Below, in pieces: positions 8,172 through 16,266 of a DNA stretch of 64,000 nt. This DNA is from Bradyrhizobium sp. GTDB taxonomy: Bacteria; Pseudomonadota; Alphaproteobacteria; Rhizobiales; Xanthobacteraceae. Both the position numbers and the translations under genes were made by a program. The stretch covers positions 1-64,000 of the forward strand of contig NZ_JALHLP010000020.1 in the NCBI RefSeq assembly GCF_022844465.1, read 5' to 3'. The notes beneath the pieces were generated by a model that searched no databases, was not told the origin of the DNA, and saw nothing but the letters and a program-made list of their open reading frames with translations. Every line of letters starts with the position of its first letter. Position 1 is the stretch's first letter.

Positions 8172-9026
8172 ATGGCGATCGCCGGGCTTGACGTTGCTGC
8201 GCTGGTCGAGCTGGCGCTGATGCTGGTCGCGGTGGGCGCGGTATCCGGGTTCTTCGCCGGAATTTTCGGAATCGGCGGTGGCGCGATTTTGGTGCCGGTA
8301 TTCTATGAATGCTTTCGGCTCGCTGGGGTGCCGCTCGAGGTCCGGATGCCGCTCTGCATCGGCACCTCGCTCGCGATCATCATTCCGACCTCGATCAGCT
8401 CGTTTCGCGCCCATTACGTCAGGGGCGCGGTCGATATCGGCATCCTCAAGCTGTGGTGGCTGCCGATCTTGATCGGCGTAATCGCCGCAAGCGTCACCGC
8501 GCGCTACGCGCCGGAACGGCTGTTCAAGATCGTGTTCGTCGCCGTGGCGTGGTCCGCCGCGGCCCGGCTGCTGCTGGCGCGCGACCACTGGAGATTCGGC
8601 GACGTGGTCCCGACCGGACCGCTGATGCGGCTCTATGGCTTCTTCATCGGGCTGCTCTCGACCCTGATGGGCGTCGGCGGCGGCCTGTTCGCGAACCTGC
8701 TGATGACGTTCTACGGCCGGCCGATCCACCAGGCGGTCGCGACCTCGTCGGCCCTGGCAGTGCTGATCTCGATTCCCGGCGCGATCGGCTACGTCTATGC
8801 CGGCTGGCCCGCGGCGGCGCGCTTTCCGGATGTCGCCGCGCTGCAATGGCCGTTTTCGATCGGTTACGTCTCGCTGATCGGGGCGGTGCTGGTGATGCCG
8901 ACCAGCCTGTTGACGGCGCCGCTCGGCGTGCGCGCCGCGCATGCAATGTCGAAGCGCGCGCTGGAGACGGCGTTCGGCTGCTATCTCTTCATCGTCGGCG
9001 GCAGGTTCGTGGTCAGTCTGCTGTAG
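8172..9026 (+). CDS. TauE/SafE-family membrane transporter (sulfite exporter type)
   Basis: The 284-residue protein has about eight hydrophobic helices and the family's duplicated glycine-rich motif: GFFAGIFGIGGGAILVPV near residue 28 and LLSTLMGVGGGLFANLLM near residue 160. Members export sulfite, sulfoacetate or related anions, but substrate cannot be predicted from sequence. GAGGA upstream of the ATG at 8172 supports the start. It is divergent from sdhC and convergent with matB, with a hairpin between the latter pair. Confidence 0.9.
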   Translation: MAIAGLDVAALVELALMLVAVGAVSGFFAGIFGIGGGAILVPVFYECFRLAGVPLEVRMPLCIGTSLAIIIPTSISSFRAHYVRGAVDIGILKLWWLPILIGVIAASVTARYAPERLFKIVFVAVAWSAAARLLLARDHWRFGDVVPTGPLMRLYGFFIGLLSTLMGVGGGLFANLLMTFYGRPIHQAVATSSALAVLISIPGAIGYVYAGWPAAARFPDVAALQWPFSIGYVSLIGAVLVMPTSLLTAPLGVRAAHAMSKRALETAFGCYLFIVGGRFVVSLL

Positions 9027-9053
9027 TCTGGGAATCCGAAGACAGTTGGAGTT

Positions 9054-9079
9054 GTCGCCCCTGCGTTCGCAGGGACGAC
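9054..9079. repeat. Short palindrome between convergent genes
   Basis: GTCGCCCCTGCG and CGCAGGGACGAC form a near-perfect hairpin between the TauE/SafE gene and matB, both of which end here. There is no T tract on either strand, so it is more likely a small member of the genome's palindromic repeats than an efficient terminator. Confidence 0.55.
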
Positions 9080-9085
9080 ACCAGA

Positions 9086-10612
9086 CTACTTCGCGTAAAT
9101 ATTCGCGTAGGTGTCGCGCAGGATATTCTTCTGCACCTTGCCCATGGCGTTGCGCGGCAGTTCGTCGACGACGATCACACGCTTGGGCATCTTGAACTTC
9201 GCCAGCCGGCCGTCGAGCGCCTTGAGCACGTCCGCCTCGGTGATCCCCGCGCCGTGGTTGCAGACAACCACCGCAGTGACGCCCTCGCCGAAATCGGCGT
9301 GCGGCACGCCGATCACGGCGGATTCAGCCACGCCCGGCATGGCGTCGATCTCGCTCTCGATCTCCTTGGGGTAGACGTTGAAGCCGCCCGAGATCACCAG
9401 ATCCTTGCCGCGGCCGACAATGTGCAGGTAACCTTTGGCGTCGATCTTGCCGAGGTCGCCGGTGATGAAGAAGCCGTCGTCGCGAAACTCGGCCTTGGTC
9501 TTTTCCGGCATCCGCCAGTAGCCTTTGAACACGTTCGGGCCCTTGACCTCGATCATGCCGATGGCGTCGCGCGCCAGTTCCTTGCCGGTCTCGGGATCGG
9601 TGACGCGGATCGAAACGCCCGGTAGCGGAAAACCGACAGCGCCGGGGACGCGCTCGCCATCATAGGGGTTGGAAGTGTTCATGTTGGTTTCGGTCATGCC
9701 GTAGCGTTCCAGCACCGCATGTCCGGTGCGCGCGGCCCATTCGCGGTGGGTATCGGCAAGCAGCGGCGCCGAACCCGAAATGAACAGCCGCATATGCCGG
9801 GTCGACTCTCTCGTCAGCGCCGGGCTCTGCAGCAGCCGCGTGTAGAAGGTCGGCACCCCCATCAGCACGGTCGCGCGGGCCATCAGCTTGATGATGCGCT
9901 CGGAATCGAGCTTCGGCAGGAAGATCATGGCAGCGCGGGCGAACAGGGTGACGTTGCTTGCGACGAACAGGCCGTGGGTGTGGTAGATCGGCAGGGCGTG
10001 GATCAGAACGTCGTCGCGGGTGAAGCGCCAGTAATCGACCAGCGAGAGCGAGTTCGACGCCAGATTGTCGTGGGTCAGCATCGCGCCCTTGGAGCGGCCG
10101 GTGGTGCCTGAGGTGTAGAGGATCGCGGCCAGGTCGTCGTCGGCGCGCGCGACCGTCGCGAACGCGGTATCAGCCATGGAGGCGGCGTCGGTCAGCGAAC
10201 CCTTGCCGTCGGCGTCCAGCGTCTCGACCTTGGCCTTCACCTTCGCGGCGATCGCGCCGATGCCTTCCGCCCTTGACGGGTCGCAGACCACCAGCGACGG
10301 CTCGGCGTCTGCGATGAAGTAATCAAGTTCGTTCAGCGTGTACGCAGTGTTGAGCGGCAGATAGACCGCGCCGGCGCGCACCGTGGCGAGATAGAGCACC
10401 AGCGCCGGCACTGACTTTTCGGCCTGCGCCGCGACGCGGTCGCCGGGCCTGACGCCGCGCGAAACCAGCAGGTTCGCCATCTGCCCGGTGCGGGCCACCA
10501 GTTCGCCATAGCTGATCTCAACACCGTCGATGGTTTCGATCGCAAGTCGGCCCGGCTCGTCGAGATTGTCGAACAGGCGGGAAAACAGGTTGGCGTTGGC
10601 GGCGGTGTTCAT
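9086..10612 (-). CDS. matB: Malonyl-CoA synthetase
   Basis: The 508-residue acyl-adenylating enzyme converts malonate, ATP and CoA to malonyl-CoA. The P-loop YTSGTTGRSKGAML, the VLERYGMTETNMN A5 motif, DGFFITGDLGK and the C-terminal lysine motif PRNAMGKVQKN are all present. The protein closely resembles the Rhodopseudomonas/Bradyrhizobium MatB sequences I remember, including IHALPIYHTHGLFVA. The ATG at 10612 has AGGGAA eight bases before it; the frame continues upstream without any plausible domain, so this start is preferred. It is divergent from the SDR gene at 10697. Confidence 0.93.
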   Translation of the reverse strand: MNTAANANLFSRLFDNLDEPGRLAIETIDGVEISYGELVARTGQMANLLVSRGVRPGDRVAAQAEKSVPALVLYLATVRAGAVYLPLNTAYTLNELDYFIADAEPSLVVCDPSRAEGIGAIAAKVKAKVETLDADGKGSLTDAASMADTAFATVARADDDLAAILYTSGTTGRSKGAMLTHDNLASNSLSLVDYWRFTRDDVLIHALPIYHTHGLFVASNVTLFARAAMIFLPKLDSERIIKLMARATVLMGVPTFYTRLLQSPALTRESTRHMRLFISGSAPLLADTHREWAARTGHAVLERYGMTETNMNTSNPYDGERVPGAVGFPLPGVSIRVTDPETGKELARDAIGMIEVKGPNVFKGYWRMPEKTKAEFRDDGFFITGDLGKIDAKGYLHIVGRGKDLVISGGFNVYPKEIESEIDAMPGVAESAVIGVPHADFGEGVTAVVVCNHGAGITEADVLKALDGRLAKFKMPKRVIVVDELPRNAMGKVQKNILRDTYANIYAK

Positions 10613-10696
10613 GCAACATTCCCTGAAGGGCGAAGCCTGCGTGTCGCGGGCTGGCATAGCAAGAACGCCCTTCAAAAAGCAACGGAGACAGTTTGC

Positions 10697-11458
10697 ATGA
10701 CAAAAAGCGGGAAACGCGTGGCCTGGGTGACGGGCGGCGGCAGCGGGATCGGCGAGTCCGGGGCGGAATTCCTGGCGGCGGACGGCTGGATCGTGGTGGT
10801 TTCGGGACGGCGCAAGGACGCGCTGGACCAGGTGGTCGGCAACATCACGAGGAAGGGCGGCACGGCCGAAGCCATCGCGCTCGACGTCAGCAACAAGGCC
10901 GACGTCCACAAGGCGGCCGAGCAGATCCTCGCCCGGCACGGGCGGATCGACCTGCTGGTCAACAGCGCCGGCGTCAACGTGCCGAAGCGCAGCTGGGCCG
11001 ACATGGAGCTGGAAGGCTGGGACAAGCTGGTCGAGATCAACCTCAACGGCGTCCTGTATTGCATGCACGCGGTGCTGCCGGCGATGCGGAAACAAAAGGA
11101 CGGCTGCATCATCAACGTGGCGTCCTGGGCCGGCCGCCACGTCTCGAAAATGCCGGGTCCGGCCTACACCACCACCAAGCATGCGGTGCTGGCGCTGACC
11201 CATTCCTTCAACATGGACGAATGTGTCAACGGCTTGCGCGCCTGCTGCCTGTCGCCCGGCGAGGTCGCGACCCCGATCCTGAAACTGCGCCCCGTGGTGC
11301 CGTCGGAAGCGGAGCAGGCCAAAATGTTGCAGCCGGAAGATTGCGGCCGCACCATCGCCTTTGTCGCCAGCATGCCGCCGCGGGTCTGCATGAACGAGAT
11401 ACTGATCAGCCCGACCCACAATCGCGGCTTCATCCAGACGCCGGCGAACCGGGACTAG
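10697..11458 (+). CDS. Short-chain dehydrogenase/reductase
   Basis: A classical SDR of 253 residues. The Rossmann motif TGGGSGIG is at residues 12-19, NSAG near residue 88, the catalytic Ser in VASWAG and Tyr-x3-Lys in AYTTTK. Specificity is unknown; arginine after the second strand (SGRRKD) hints at NADP use. It is divergent from matB across an 84-base gap, which may mean shared control of an acyl or malonate pathway, but that is inference. Confidence 0.92.
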   Translation: MTKSGKRVAWVTGGGSGIGESGAEFLAADGWIVVVSGRRKDALDQVVGNITRKGGTAEAIALDVSNKADVHKAAEQILARHGRIDLLVNSAGVNVPKRSWADMELEGWDKLVEINLNGVLYCMHAVLPAMRKQKDGCIINVASWAGRHVSKMPGPAYTTTKHAVLALTHSFNMDECVNGLRACCLSPGEVATPILKLRPVVPSEAEQAKMLQPEDCGRTIAFVASMPPRVCMNEILISPTHNRGFIQTPANRD

Positions 11459-11509
11459 CGGCGCGAGTTCCCCACGTTCGGCATTTCAGAAAGTTTCAGC
11501 CATCACGAT

Positions 11510-11539
11510 AATTTTTCCGCCGAAACCGGCGGAAAAATT
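11510..11539. repeat. Perfect 12-base inverted repeat before the fasciclin gene
   Basis: AATTTTTCCGCC and GGCGGAAAAATT flank the loop GAAACC. The T-run is on the 5' side and the A-run on the 3' side on both strands, the reverse of an intrinsic terminator, so it does not look like one in either direction. It lies 52 bases after the SDR stop and 109 bases before the fasciclin start and could be an operator or an mRNA hairpin. Confidence 0.7.
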
Positions 11540-11647
11540 TCTCGTAGCTCCTCCTAACGATGACGGAATGAACCGGTCAATCGACTGGCGTCGTTGTCGC
11601 CACCGGCGGATGCCCGCCGGCCATCGCCATTCCCAGGAGAAGAATCC

Positions 11648-12202
11648 ATGTCGAAACGTCTTGCACTTCTTTCCGCCGCCGCCTTCGGCGCGCTGGCCCT
11701 TACCGCCACCATCACCGCGCCGGTCAGCGCGGAAGAAAAGACCGTGATGGTCGGCGGCGCGGCGATGTTCCCGTCCAAGAACATCATCCAGAACGCCGTC
11801 AACTCGAAGGACCACACCACGCTGGTTGCGGCGGTGAAGGCTGCCGGCCTGGTTGAAACCCTCGAAGGCAAGGGCCCGTTCACTGTATTCGCGCCGACCA
11901 ACACCGCGTTCGGCAAGCTGCCGGCCGGGACCGTCGACACGCTGGTAAAGCCCGAGAACAAGGCGACATTGACCAAGATCCTCACCTACCATGTGGTGCC
12001 CGGCAAGCTAGCGGCCGCGGACCTCACCGACGGCATGAAGCTCAAGACCGCCGGCGGCCAGGAACTGACGGTCAAGAAGGCCGACGGCAAGGTCATGATC
12101 ATCGACGCCAAGGGCGGTTCATCGACGGTGACGGTCGCCAACGTCAATCAGTCGAACGGCGTGATCCATGTGGTCGACACCGTGCTGATGCCGGCGTCCT
12201 GA
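11648..12202 (+). CDS. Exported fasciclin-domain protein
   Basis: The 184-residue protein has a signal peptide ending around PVSAEE (residue 27) and a single FAS1 domain: the H1 motif GPFTVFAPTNTAFGKLP and the C-terminal ANVNQSNGVIHVVDTVLMP are textbook. FAS1 domains mediate adhesion or bind small hydrophobic ligands; the cell role is unknown. The ATG at 11648 follows AGGAGAAGAATCC. A strong intrinsic terminator closes the gene, so it is transcribed apart from the cytochrome b gene that follows. Confidence 0.92.
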   Translation: MSKRLALLSAAAFGALALTATITAPVSAEEKTVMVGGAAMFPSKNIIQNAVNSKDHTTLVAAVKAAGLVETLEGKGPFTVFAPTNTAFGKLPAGTVDTLVKPENKATLTKILTYHVVPGKLAAADLTDGMKLKTAGGQELTVKKADGKVMIIDAKGGSSTVTVANVNQSNGVIHVVDTVLMPAS

Positions 12203-12227
12203 CCGGTCCCAACAGGGCGTATGGCTG

Positions 12228-12256
12228 GCGAGCCGGGGCAACCCGGCTCGCTTTTT
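12228..12256 (+). terminator. Intrinsic terminator of the fasciclin gene
   Basis: GCGAGCCGGG and CCCGGCTCGC form a perfect ten-base stem with a GCAA tetraloop, directly followed by TTTTTC. It begins 26 bases after the stop codon. Confidence 0.9.
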
Positions 12257-12374
12257 CGTGAACGCGATACGTGCCGGGCATCGATCTGATAGCGTCATGG
12301 CAGTAACAGGAACCCGGCTTCCGGCGTATAAATCAAATAGCAGATTGCAAGCAGGAAACAGCCAGGAAATAGCC

Positions 12375-13004
12375 ATGTCGGCCCTCTCAGCCACCGATGA
12401 GCACGCCACACCGACCAGGGCAAAAGCCATTCAGCCGGCCTGGGTGCGGGCGGTGCACTGGACCAATGCCGTCGCCATGGTTGTGATGATCATGTCGGGG
12501 TGGCAGATCTACAACGCCTCGCCGCTGTTCGGCTTTACATTTTCCCGCTCGATCACGCTGGGCGGCTGGCTCGGCGGCGCGCTGCTCTGGCATTTCGCCG
12601 CGATGTGGCTGTTGATGGTCAACGGCCTCATCTATCTGACGGTTGGCCTTGCCACCGGCCGCTTCCGCAGGAAGCTGCTGCCGATCACGCCGGAGGGCGT
12701 GATCTCGGATGCCAGGGCGGCGCTGACCGGCAAGCTGTCGCACGACGATCTCACCCGATACAACCACGTGCAGAAGCTGCTTTATGCCGGCGTCATCGTC
12801 ATCGGCATCCTCGTCGTGCTGTCGGGGCTCGCTCTCTGGAAGCCGGTGCAGTTGCAATGGCTGACGGCGCTGTTCGGCGGCTACGAGGCCGCCCGTTACG
12901 TCCACTTCTTCTGCATGGCCGGCATTGTCGCCTTCATGGTGGTCCATGTCGCGCTCGCCCTTCTGGTGCCGAAGAGCCTGCGCGCCATGATCATCGGCCG
13001 CTGA
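12375..13004 (+). CDS. Membrane cytochrome b (b/b6-domain) subunit of a molybdoenzyme
   Basis: The 209-residue protein has four to five hydrophobic helices with histidines placed for haem b ligation (AVHWTNAVAM, LWHFAAMW, YVHFFCMAGIVAFMVVHV), as in Ni/Fe-hydrogenase-type cytochrome b. AGGAAA precedes the ATG at 12375; the open frame extends 39 codons upstream without likeness to the family. The molybdoenzyme gene starts 23 bases downstream, so this subunit probably exchanges electrons between the quinone pool and that periplasmic enzyme, as MsrQ does for MsrP. Confidence 0.88.
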   Translation: MSALSATDEHATPTRAKAIQPAWVRAVHWTNAVAMVVMIMSGWQIYNASPLFGFTFSRSITLGGWLGGALLWHFAAMWLLMVNGLIYLTVGLATGRFRRKLLPITPEGVISDARAALTGKLSHDDLTRYNHVQKLLYAGVIVIGILVVLSGLALWKPVQLQWLTALFGGYEAARYVHFFCMAGIVAFMVVHVALALLVPKSLRAMIIGR

Positions 13005-13027
13005 TTCTAACCTAAGGGAGCACGGTC

Positions 13028-13813
13028 ATGGGCCGCATGCGCAAGCTTCTGATCCCCGGCGTCGACAAGGATCTTCTGGCCAGGGATGCGGCCAAGGCGA
13101 TGCCTGACGTCACGCGCCGGCGCTTCATCACGGGGGGCGCCAGTCTCGGCGCGCTGACGCTGCTGACCGGCTGCGACGTGACCGACAGTTTCTCGGCCGA
13201 GGAGATGCTGAAGCAGGTCTCCAAGTTCAACGACGGCGTGCAGGCGTGGATGTTCAATCCCAACGCGATGGCGCCGACATTCCCGGAGAGCGCGATCACC
13301 AAACCGTTCCCCTTCAACGCCTATTACAGCCTCGACGAGGCGCCCGAGATCGACGGCAACGCCTGGAAGCTCGAAGTGCGCGGCCTGGTCGACAACAAGA
13401 AGCCGTGGACGCTGCAGGAGCTCTATCAATTGCCGCAGGTCAAGCAGGTGACGCGGCATATCTGCGTCGAGGGCTGGAGCGCGATCGGCAGCTGGACCGG
13501 CACGCCGCTGCGCGATTTTCTGAAATTGGTCGGCGCCGACACCACAGCGAAATATGTCTGGTTCCAGTGCGCCGACAAGGACGGCTACAATTCGCCGCTG
13601 GACATGCCGACGGCGCTGCACGCGCAGACCCAGATGACGTTCCGGTTCGGCGACGAGATACTGCCGCGCGCCTACGGTTTCCCGATGAAAATCAGGGTGC
13701 CGACCAAGCTCGGCTTCAAGAATCCGAAATACGTGATGTCGATGGAAGTCACCAACGACTACAAGGGCGGCTTCTGGGAAGACCAGGGGTATAATTCGTT
13801 CAGCGGAAGTTGA
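13028..13813 (+). CDS. Molybdopterin-dependent oxidoreductase, Tat-exported (sulfite oxidase/MsrP-like fold)
   Basis: The 261-residue protein starts with a twin-arginine signal (TRRRFITGGASLGALTLLTG, residues 29-48), followed directly by a cysteine that could accept a lipid. The molybdopterin domain contains HICVEGWSAIGSWTG, whose Cys is the expected Mo ligand, and ends with VTNDYKGGFWEDQGYNSF, seen in the family. The substrate is unknown. AGGGAG precedes the ATG. Together with the cytochrome b gene it makes a two-component redox pair. Compared with MsrP the spacing and C-terminus differ, so methionine sulfoxide repair should not be assumed. Confidence 0.88.
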   Translation: MGRMRKLLIPGVDKDLLARDAAKAMPDVTRRRFITGGASLGALTLLTGCDVTDSFSAEEMLKQVSKFNDGVQAWMFNPNAMAPTFPESAITKPFPFNAYYSLDEAPEIDGNAWKLEVRGLVDNKKPWTLQELYQLPQVKQVTRHICVEGWSAIGSWTGTPLRDFLKLVGADTTAKYVWFQCADKDGYNSPLDMPTALHAQTQMTFRFGDEILPRAYGFPMKIRVPTKLGFKNPKYVMSMEVTNDYKGGFWEDQGYNSFSGS

Positions 13814-13817
13814 GGTT

Positions 13818-13876
13818 GCGAATGGCGAATAGCGAGTAGGAAAAGGTTATTCGCCACTCGCTATTCGCTACTCGCC
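13818..13876. repeat. Palindromic intergenic element, family E, overlapping a gene end
   Basis: The left arm (13818-13839) and right arm (13849-13876) share a perfect GCGAATAGCGAGT core in opposite orientation with a few mismatches outside. The right arm covers the stop codon and the last residues of the MFS gene, so the repeat supplies that gene's end. Confidence 0.75.
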
Positions 13877-15063
13877 GCTTTCTTGCCCACCTTGCCCTGA
13901 AACGCCGCCAGCACCGCGCCCAGCGCCAACATCGCGGCGGACGCATTCAGCGCAAACGACAGGCTGCCCATCGCGTCGGTGATCGCGCCGACGGCGATCG
14001 GGCCCAGCGTCTGCCCGATGCCGAACGAGATCGTCAGCGCCGCGATTGCGTTCGGCCAGGCCTGCGGCGGGTAGTTGAAGCGCACGAAGGCGGTGGTGGA
14101 GCCGACCACGGCGAAGAACGCGACGCCGAACACCAGCGCCGACGCCGACAGCAGCCAGACCGAATGCCCGAGAATCGGCATCGCCGCGCCGACGGCGTTG
14201 GCGCCGAGAATGATCGCGGTGGCGAGGCCGCCGCGGTCGAGCGCGAGCACGCGACGCCACACCCAGGGCGTCACGAAGGCGCTCAGGCCGATCAGGCTCC
14301 AGAACGCGCTCTGCGCCGCCGCACCGCCGCCGGCGTCGCGAACATAGGCGATCATGAAGGTCATGTAGGCGATGTAGCCGGCGCCGAACAGGAAGTAGCC
14401 GGCCAGATAGACCAGCACCGGGGCCACGGCGAATCTGGCGATTTCCGTTCCGGTACTGGTCGCGCCGGCCTGGAGCGGCGCGAGCAGGAGCGGGACCGTC
14501 ATCGCGATCGCCAGCGCTGTCATCGCCCACCAGACGATCCACCACGAACCGGGCCCAATTTCCTGCAGCACGAACGGCGCGATCAGCCCGGACGCCAGGA
14601 TTCCGATTCCCGGGCCGGCGTAGAACAGGCTCAGCAGGAAGTTCGCCCCTTTGGGGTGCGACTGCGCGATCCTCGCCGCCAGCGCGCCGCCCCCGACGAA
14701 TCCTGCCGCCGCGCCAAGCCCGGCCAATAGCCGAGCGAAACTCAGAAGGTAGAAATTGCCTGTCATCGCGCACAGCGCCAGCGACAGCACGCAGGCCAGC
14801 GTTCCCCACCGCACCGTCGCGGACAGTCCAAATCGCCGGATCATGCGCGAGGCGAGTAGCGCGCCGGCGAGATAGCCGGCCGCGTTGACCGTGTTCATGA
14901 AACCGGCCGCCGAATATGACCAGACCAGCGCCTCGCGCATGTCGGGCAACACCAGCGCATAGGCAAAGCGGCCGATGCCGATGCCGACGGTCGGCGCCAG
15001 CGACAAGATCAGGATCAGCCGCGCGGGATGCGGGTAGGGCTGATGACGGTCGGCGGCGTTCAC
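13861..15063 (-). CDS. MFS transporter, YbfB/YjiJ family
   Basis: The 400-residue protein has about 12 hydrophobic helices. Family features include the first helix GIGIGRFAYALVLPDM and AGYLAGALLASRMIRRFG, the MFS motif A region. Substrate is unknown. The start is GTG at 15063 with GGAG seven bases upstream. The C-terminal residues are encoded by a palindromic element shared with the intergenic spacer. It is convergent with the molybdoenzyme gene. Confidence 0.88.
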   Translation of the reverse strand: MNAADRHQPYPHPARLILILSLAPTVGIGIGRFAYALVLPDMREALVWSYSAAGFMNTVNAAGYLAGALLASRMIRRFGLSATVRWGTLACVLSLALCAMTGNFYLLSFARLLAGLGAAAGFVGGGALAARIAQSHPKGANFLLSLFYAGPGIGILASGLIAPFVLQEIGPGSWWIVWWAMTALAIAMTVPLLLAPLQAGATSTGTEIARFAVAPVLVYLAGYFLFGAGYIAYMTFMIAYVRDAGGGAAAQSAFWSLIGLSAFVTPWVWRRVLALDRGGLATAIILGANAVGAAMPILGHSVWLLSASALVFGVAFFAVVGSTTAFVRFNYPPQAWPNAIAALTISFGIGQTLGPIAVGAITDAMGSLSFALNASAAMLALGAVLAAFQGKVGKKAASSE

Positions 15064-15153
15064 GGAAAACTCCGGCAGGGGTTTGTCACTCTGGCAGGCC
15101 GGGGGAGGCTTGCACAGGCTTGGGCCGGCAATACTGTCTTGCGAACGGCGCGG

Positions 15154-16017
15154 CTATGCGATCAGCACCAGCGCGACGCCGGCGGCCGCAAGCGCCGTGC
15201 CGGCAACGATCCGCGCCGTGATCCTGACGTGCCGGAGCACGAGCGCGCTCAATCCCACCACGACCAGCGGGTAGATCGCGAGCAGCGGCGCTACCAGCGT
15301 AATCGGCCCGTTGCGCACGGCGGCGAACAACGTCAGCGCGGAGAGGCCGTTGCTGATGCCGGTGAGGGCAAACCAGAAGCGGCCCGACCACGGCGCGTTC
15401 TCGACAAAGCGCCCCGTGCGGACGCGCTGCACGGTCAGCACCACCAGCGACGACATGAGATAGCCGATCAGGCAGGCCCATAGCGGGCTCGGCCAGATTT
15501 CGAGGCCGAGCTTTGCGATCGGCGGCGCCACGCCGCGGATCAGCGCGCCGCCGAGCGGTAATAGCAGCGCCCAGCTTCGCCAATGGCCGAGATCGCGCGG
15601 CCGGGTGAGGGTGATGATGACAGCGCCGATCACGGCCAACACAAGCCCGGCCAGTTGCAGCGACCGCAGCGGTTCGTGCAGCAGGACGACCGCCAGCGCC
15701 ACCGCGAACAGGGGCGCAAGGTTGCCGAGCGTCGAGGTGATCACCGGCCCGAGCGCCCGGTTGGAGGCAAAGGTCATCAGCGTCAGCGCGGCCGGAAAGA
15801 TCAGGCCGAGGGCGGCGAAGATCGGCAGCCCCTGCCAGACCACCGGCTCGCCCGCCAGGATCAGCGGCGACAGCAGCAGGAACAGCACCGTGAAGGAGGG
15901 GACGCTGATGGCGGCACCGGCCAGCGGGTCGACGGTGCGCAGTCCCAGCTGCGCCAGAACGACCCCGGCGCCGAGGAAGAACGCCGAAGCAAAGGCGAAG
16001 ACGATGGCTGCGGTCAT
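15154..16017 (-). CDS. EamA/DMT-family transporter
   Basis: The product has ten hydrophobic helices in two EamA repeats; the second ends each half with the typical ALVLRHVRITARIVAGTALAAAG pattern. The 287-residue form starts at ATG 16017, directly before the first helix; a TTG at 16095 would add 26 polar residues and has AAGG upstream, so the start is not settled. DMT proteins export amino acids, sugars or other metabolites. It lies 90 bases upstream of the MFS gene on the same strand. Confidence 0.88.
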   Translation of the reverse strand: MTAAIVFAFASAFFLGAGVVLAQLGLRTVDPLAGAAISVPSFTVLFLLLSPLILAGEPVVWQGLPIFAALGLIFPAALTLMTFASNRALGPVITSTLGNLAPLFAVALAVVLLHEPLRSLQLAGLVLAVIGAVIITLTRPRDLGHWRSWALLLPLGGALIRGVAPPIAKLGLEIWPSPLWACLIGYLMSSLVVLTVQRVRTGRFVENAPWSGRFWFALTGISNGLSALTLFAAVRNGPITLVAPLLAIYPLVVVGLSALVLRHVRITARIVAGTALAAAGVALVLIA

Positions 16018-16128
16018 GAGGTCCGTCTTGATGCCCTGTTGGGGCGCGGGTTGCTCGCTGGCTGCCTTTGTGGCCTGTCCCGGCCGGCTTGCCAATCCGC
16101 CTTGGGCGTTTTAGCACTCCGCCCGACC

Positions 16129-16240
16129 CGTCATTCCGGGGCGTGGCGCAGCCACGAACCCGGAATCTAGTCGTCCGCTTGCGCCCGTGGCTGGCATGGA
16201 TTCCGGATCGCCTCGCTCACGCTCGACGTCCGGAATGACG
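16129..16240. repeat. Palindromic intergenic element, family A (copy 2)
   Basis: The element starts CGTCATTCCGGGGCG and ends GACGTCCGGAATGACG, with CGAACCCGGAATCTAG inside, in the gap between the DMT gene and leuB. The outer ends match the other family A copies; the interior carries a longer hairpin, GGCATGGATTCCGGATCG, not present in the others. Confidence 0.8.
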
Positions 16241-16266
16241 ACCAGAGAGCCTAGAAGGACCAGACC

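Noticed and set aside
10613..11419. Long N-terminal extension of matB (frame open to 11419)
   Set aside because: It runs antisense through the SDR gene, has no likeness to synthetases, and a ribosome binding site and the family's usual N-terminus lie at 10612.
11594..11647. EcfG-like TGAAC...CGTT before the fasciclin gene
   Set aside because: The first base of the -35 box is wrong and the spacer is 18 bases, outside the 16-17 range.
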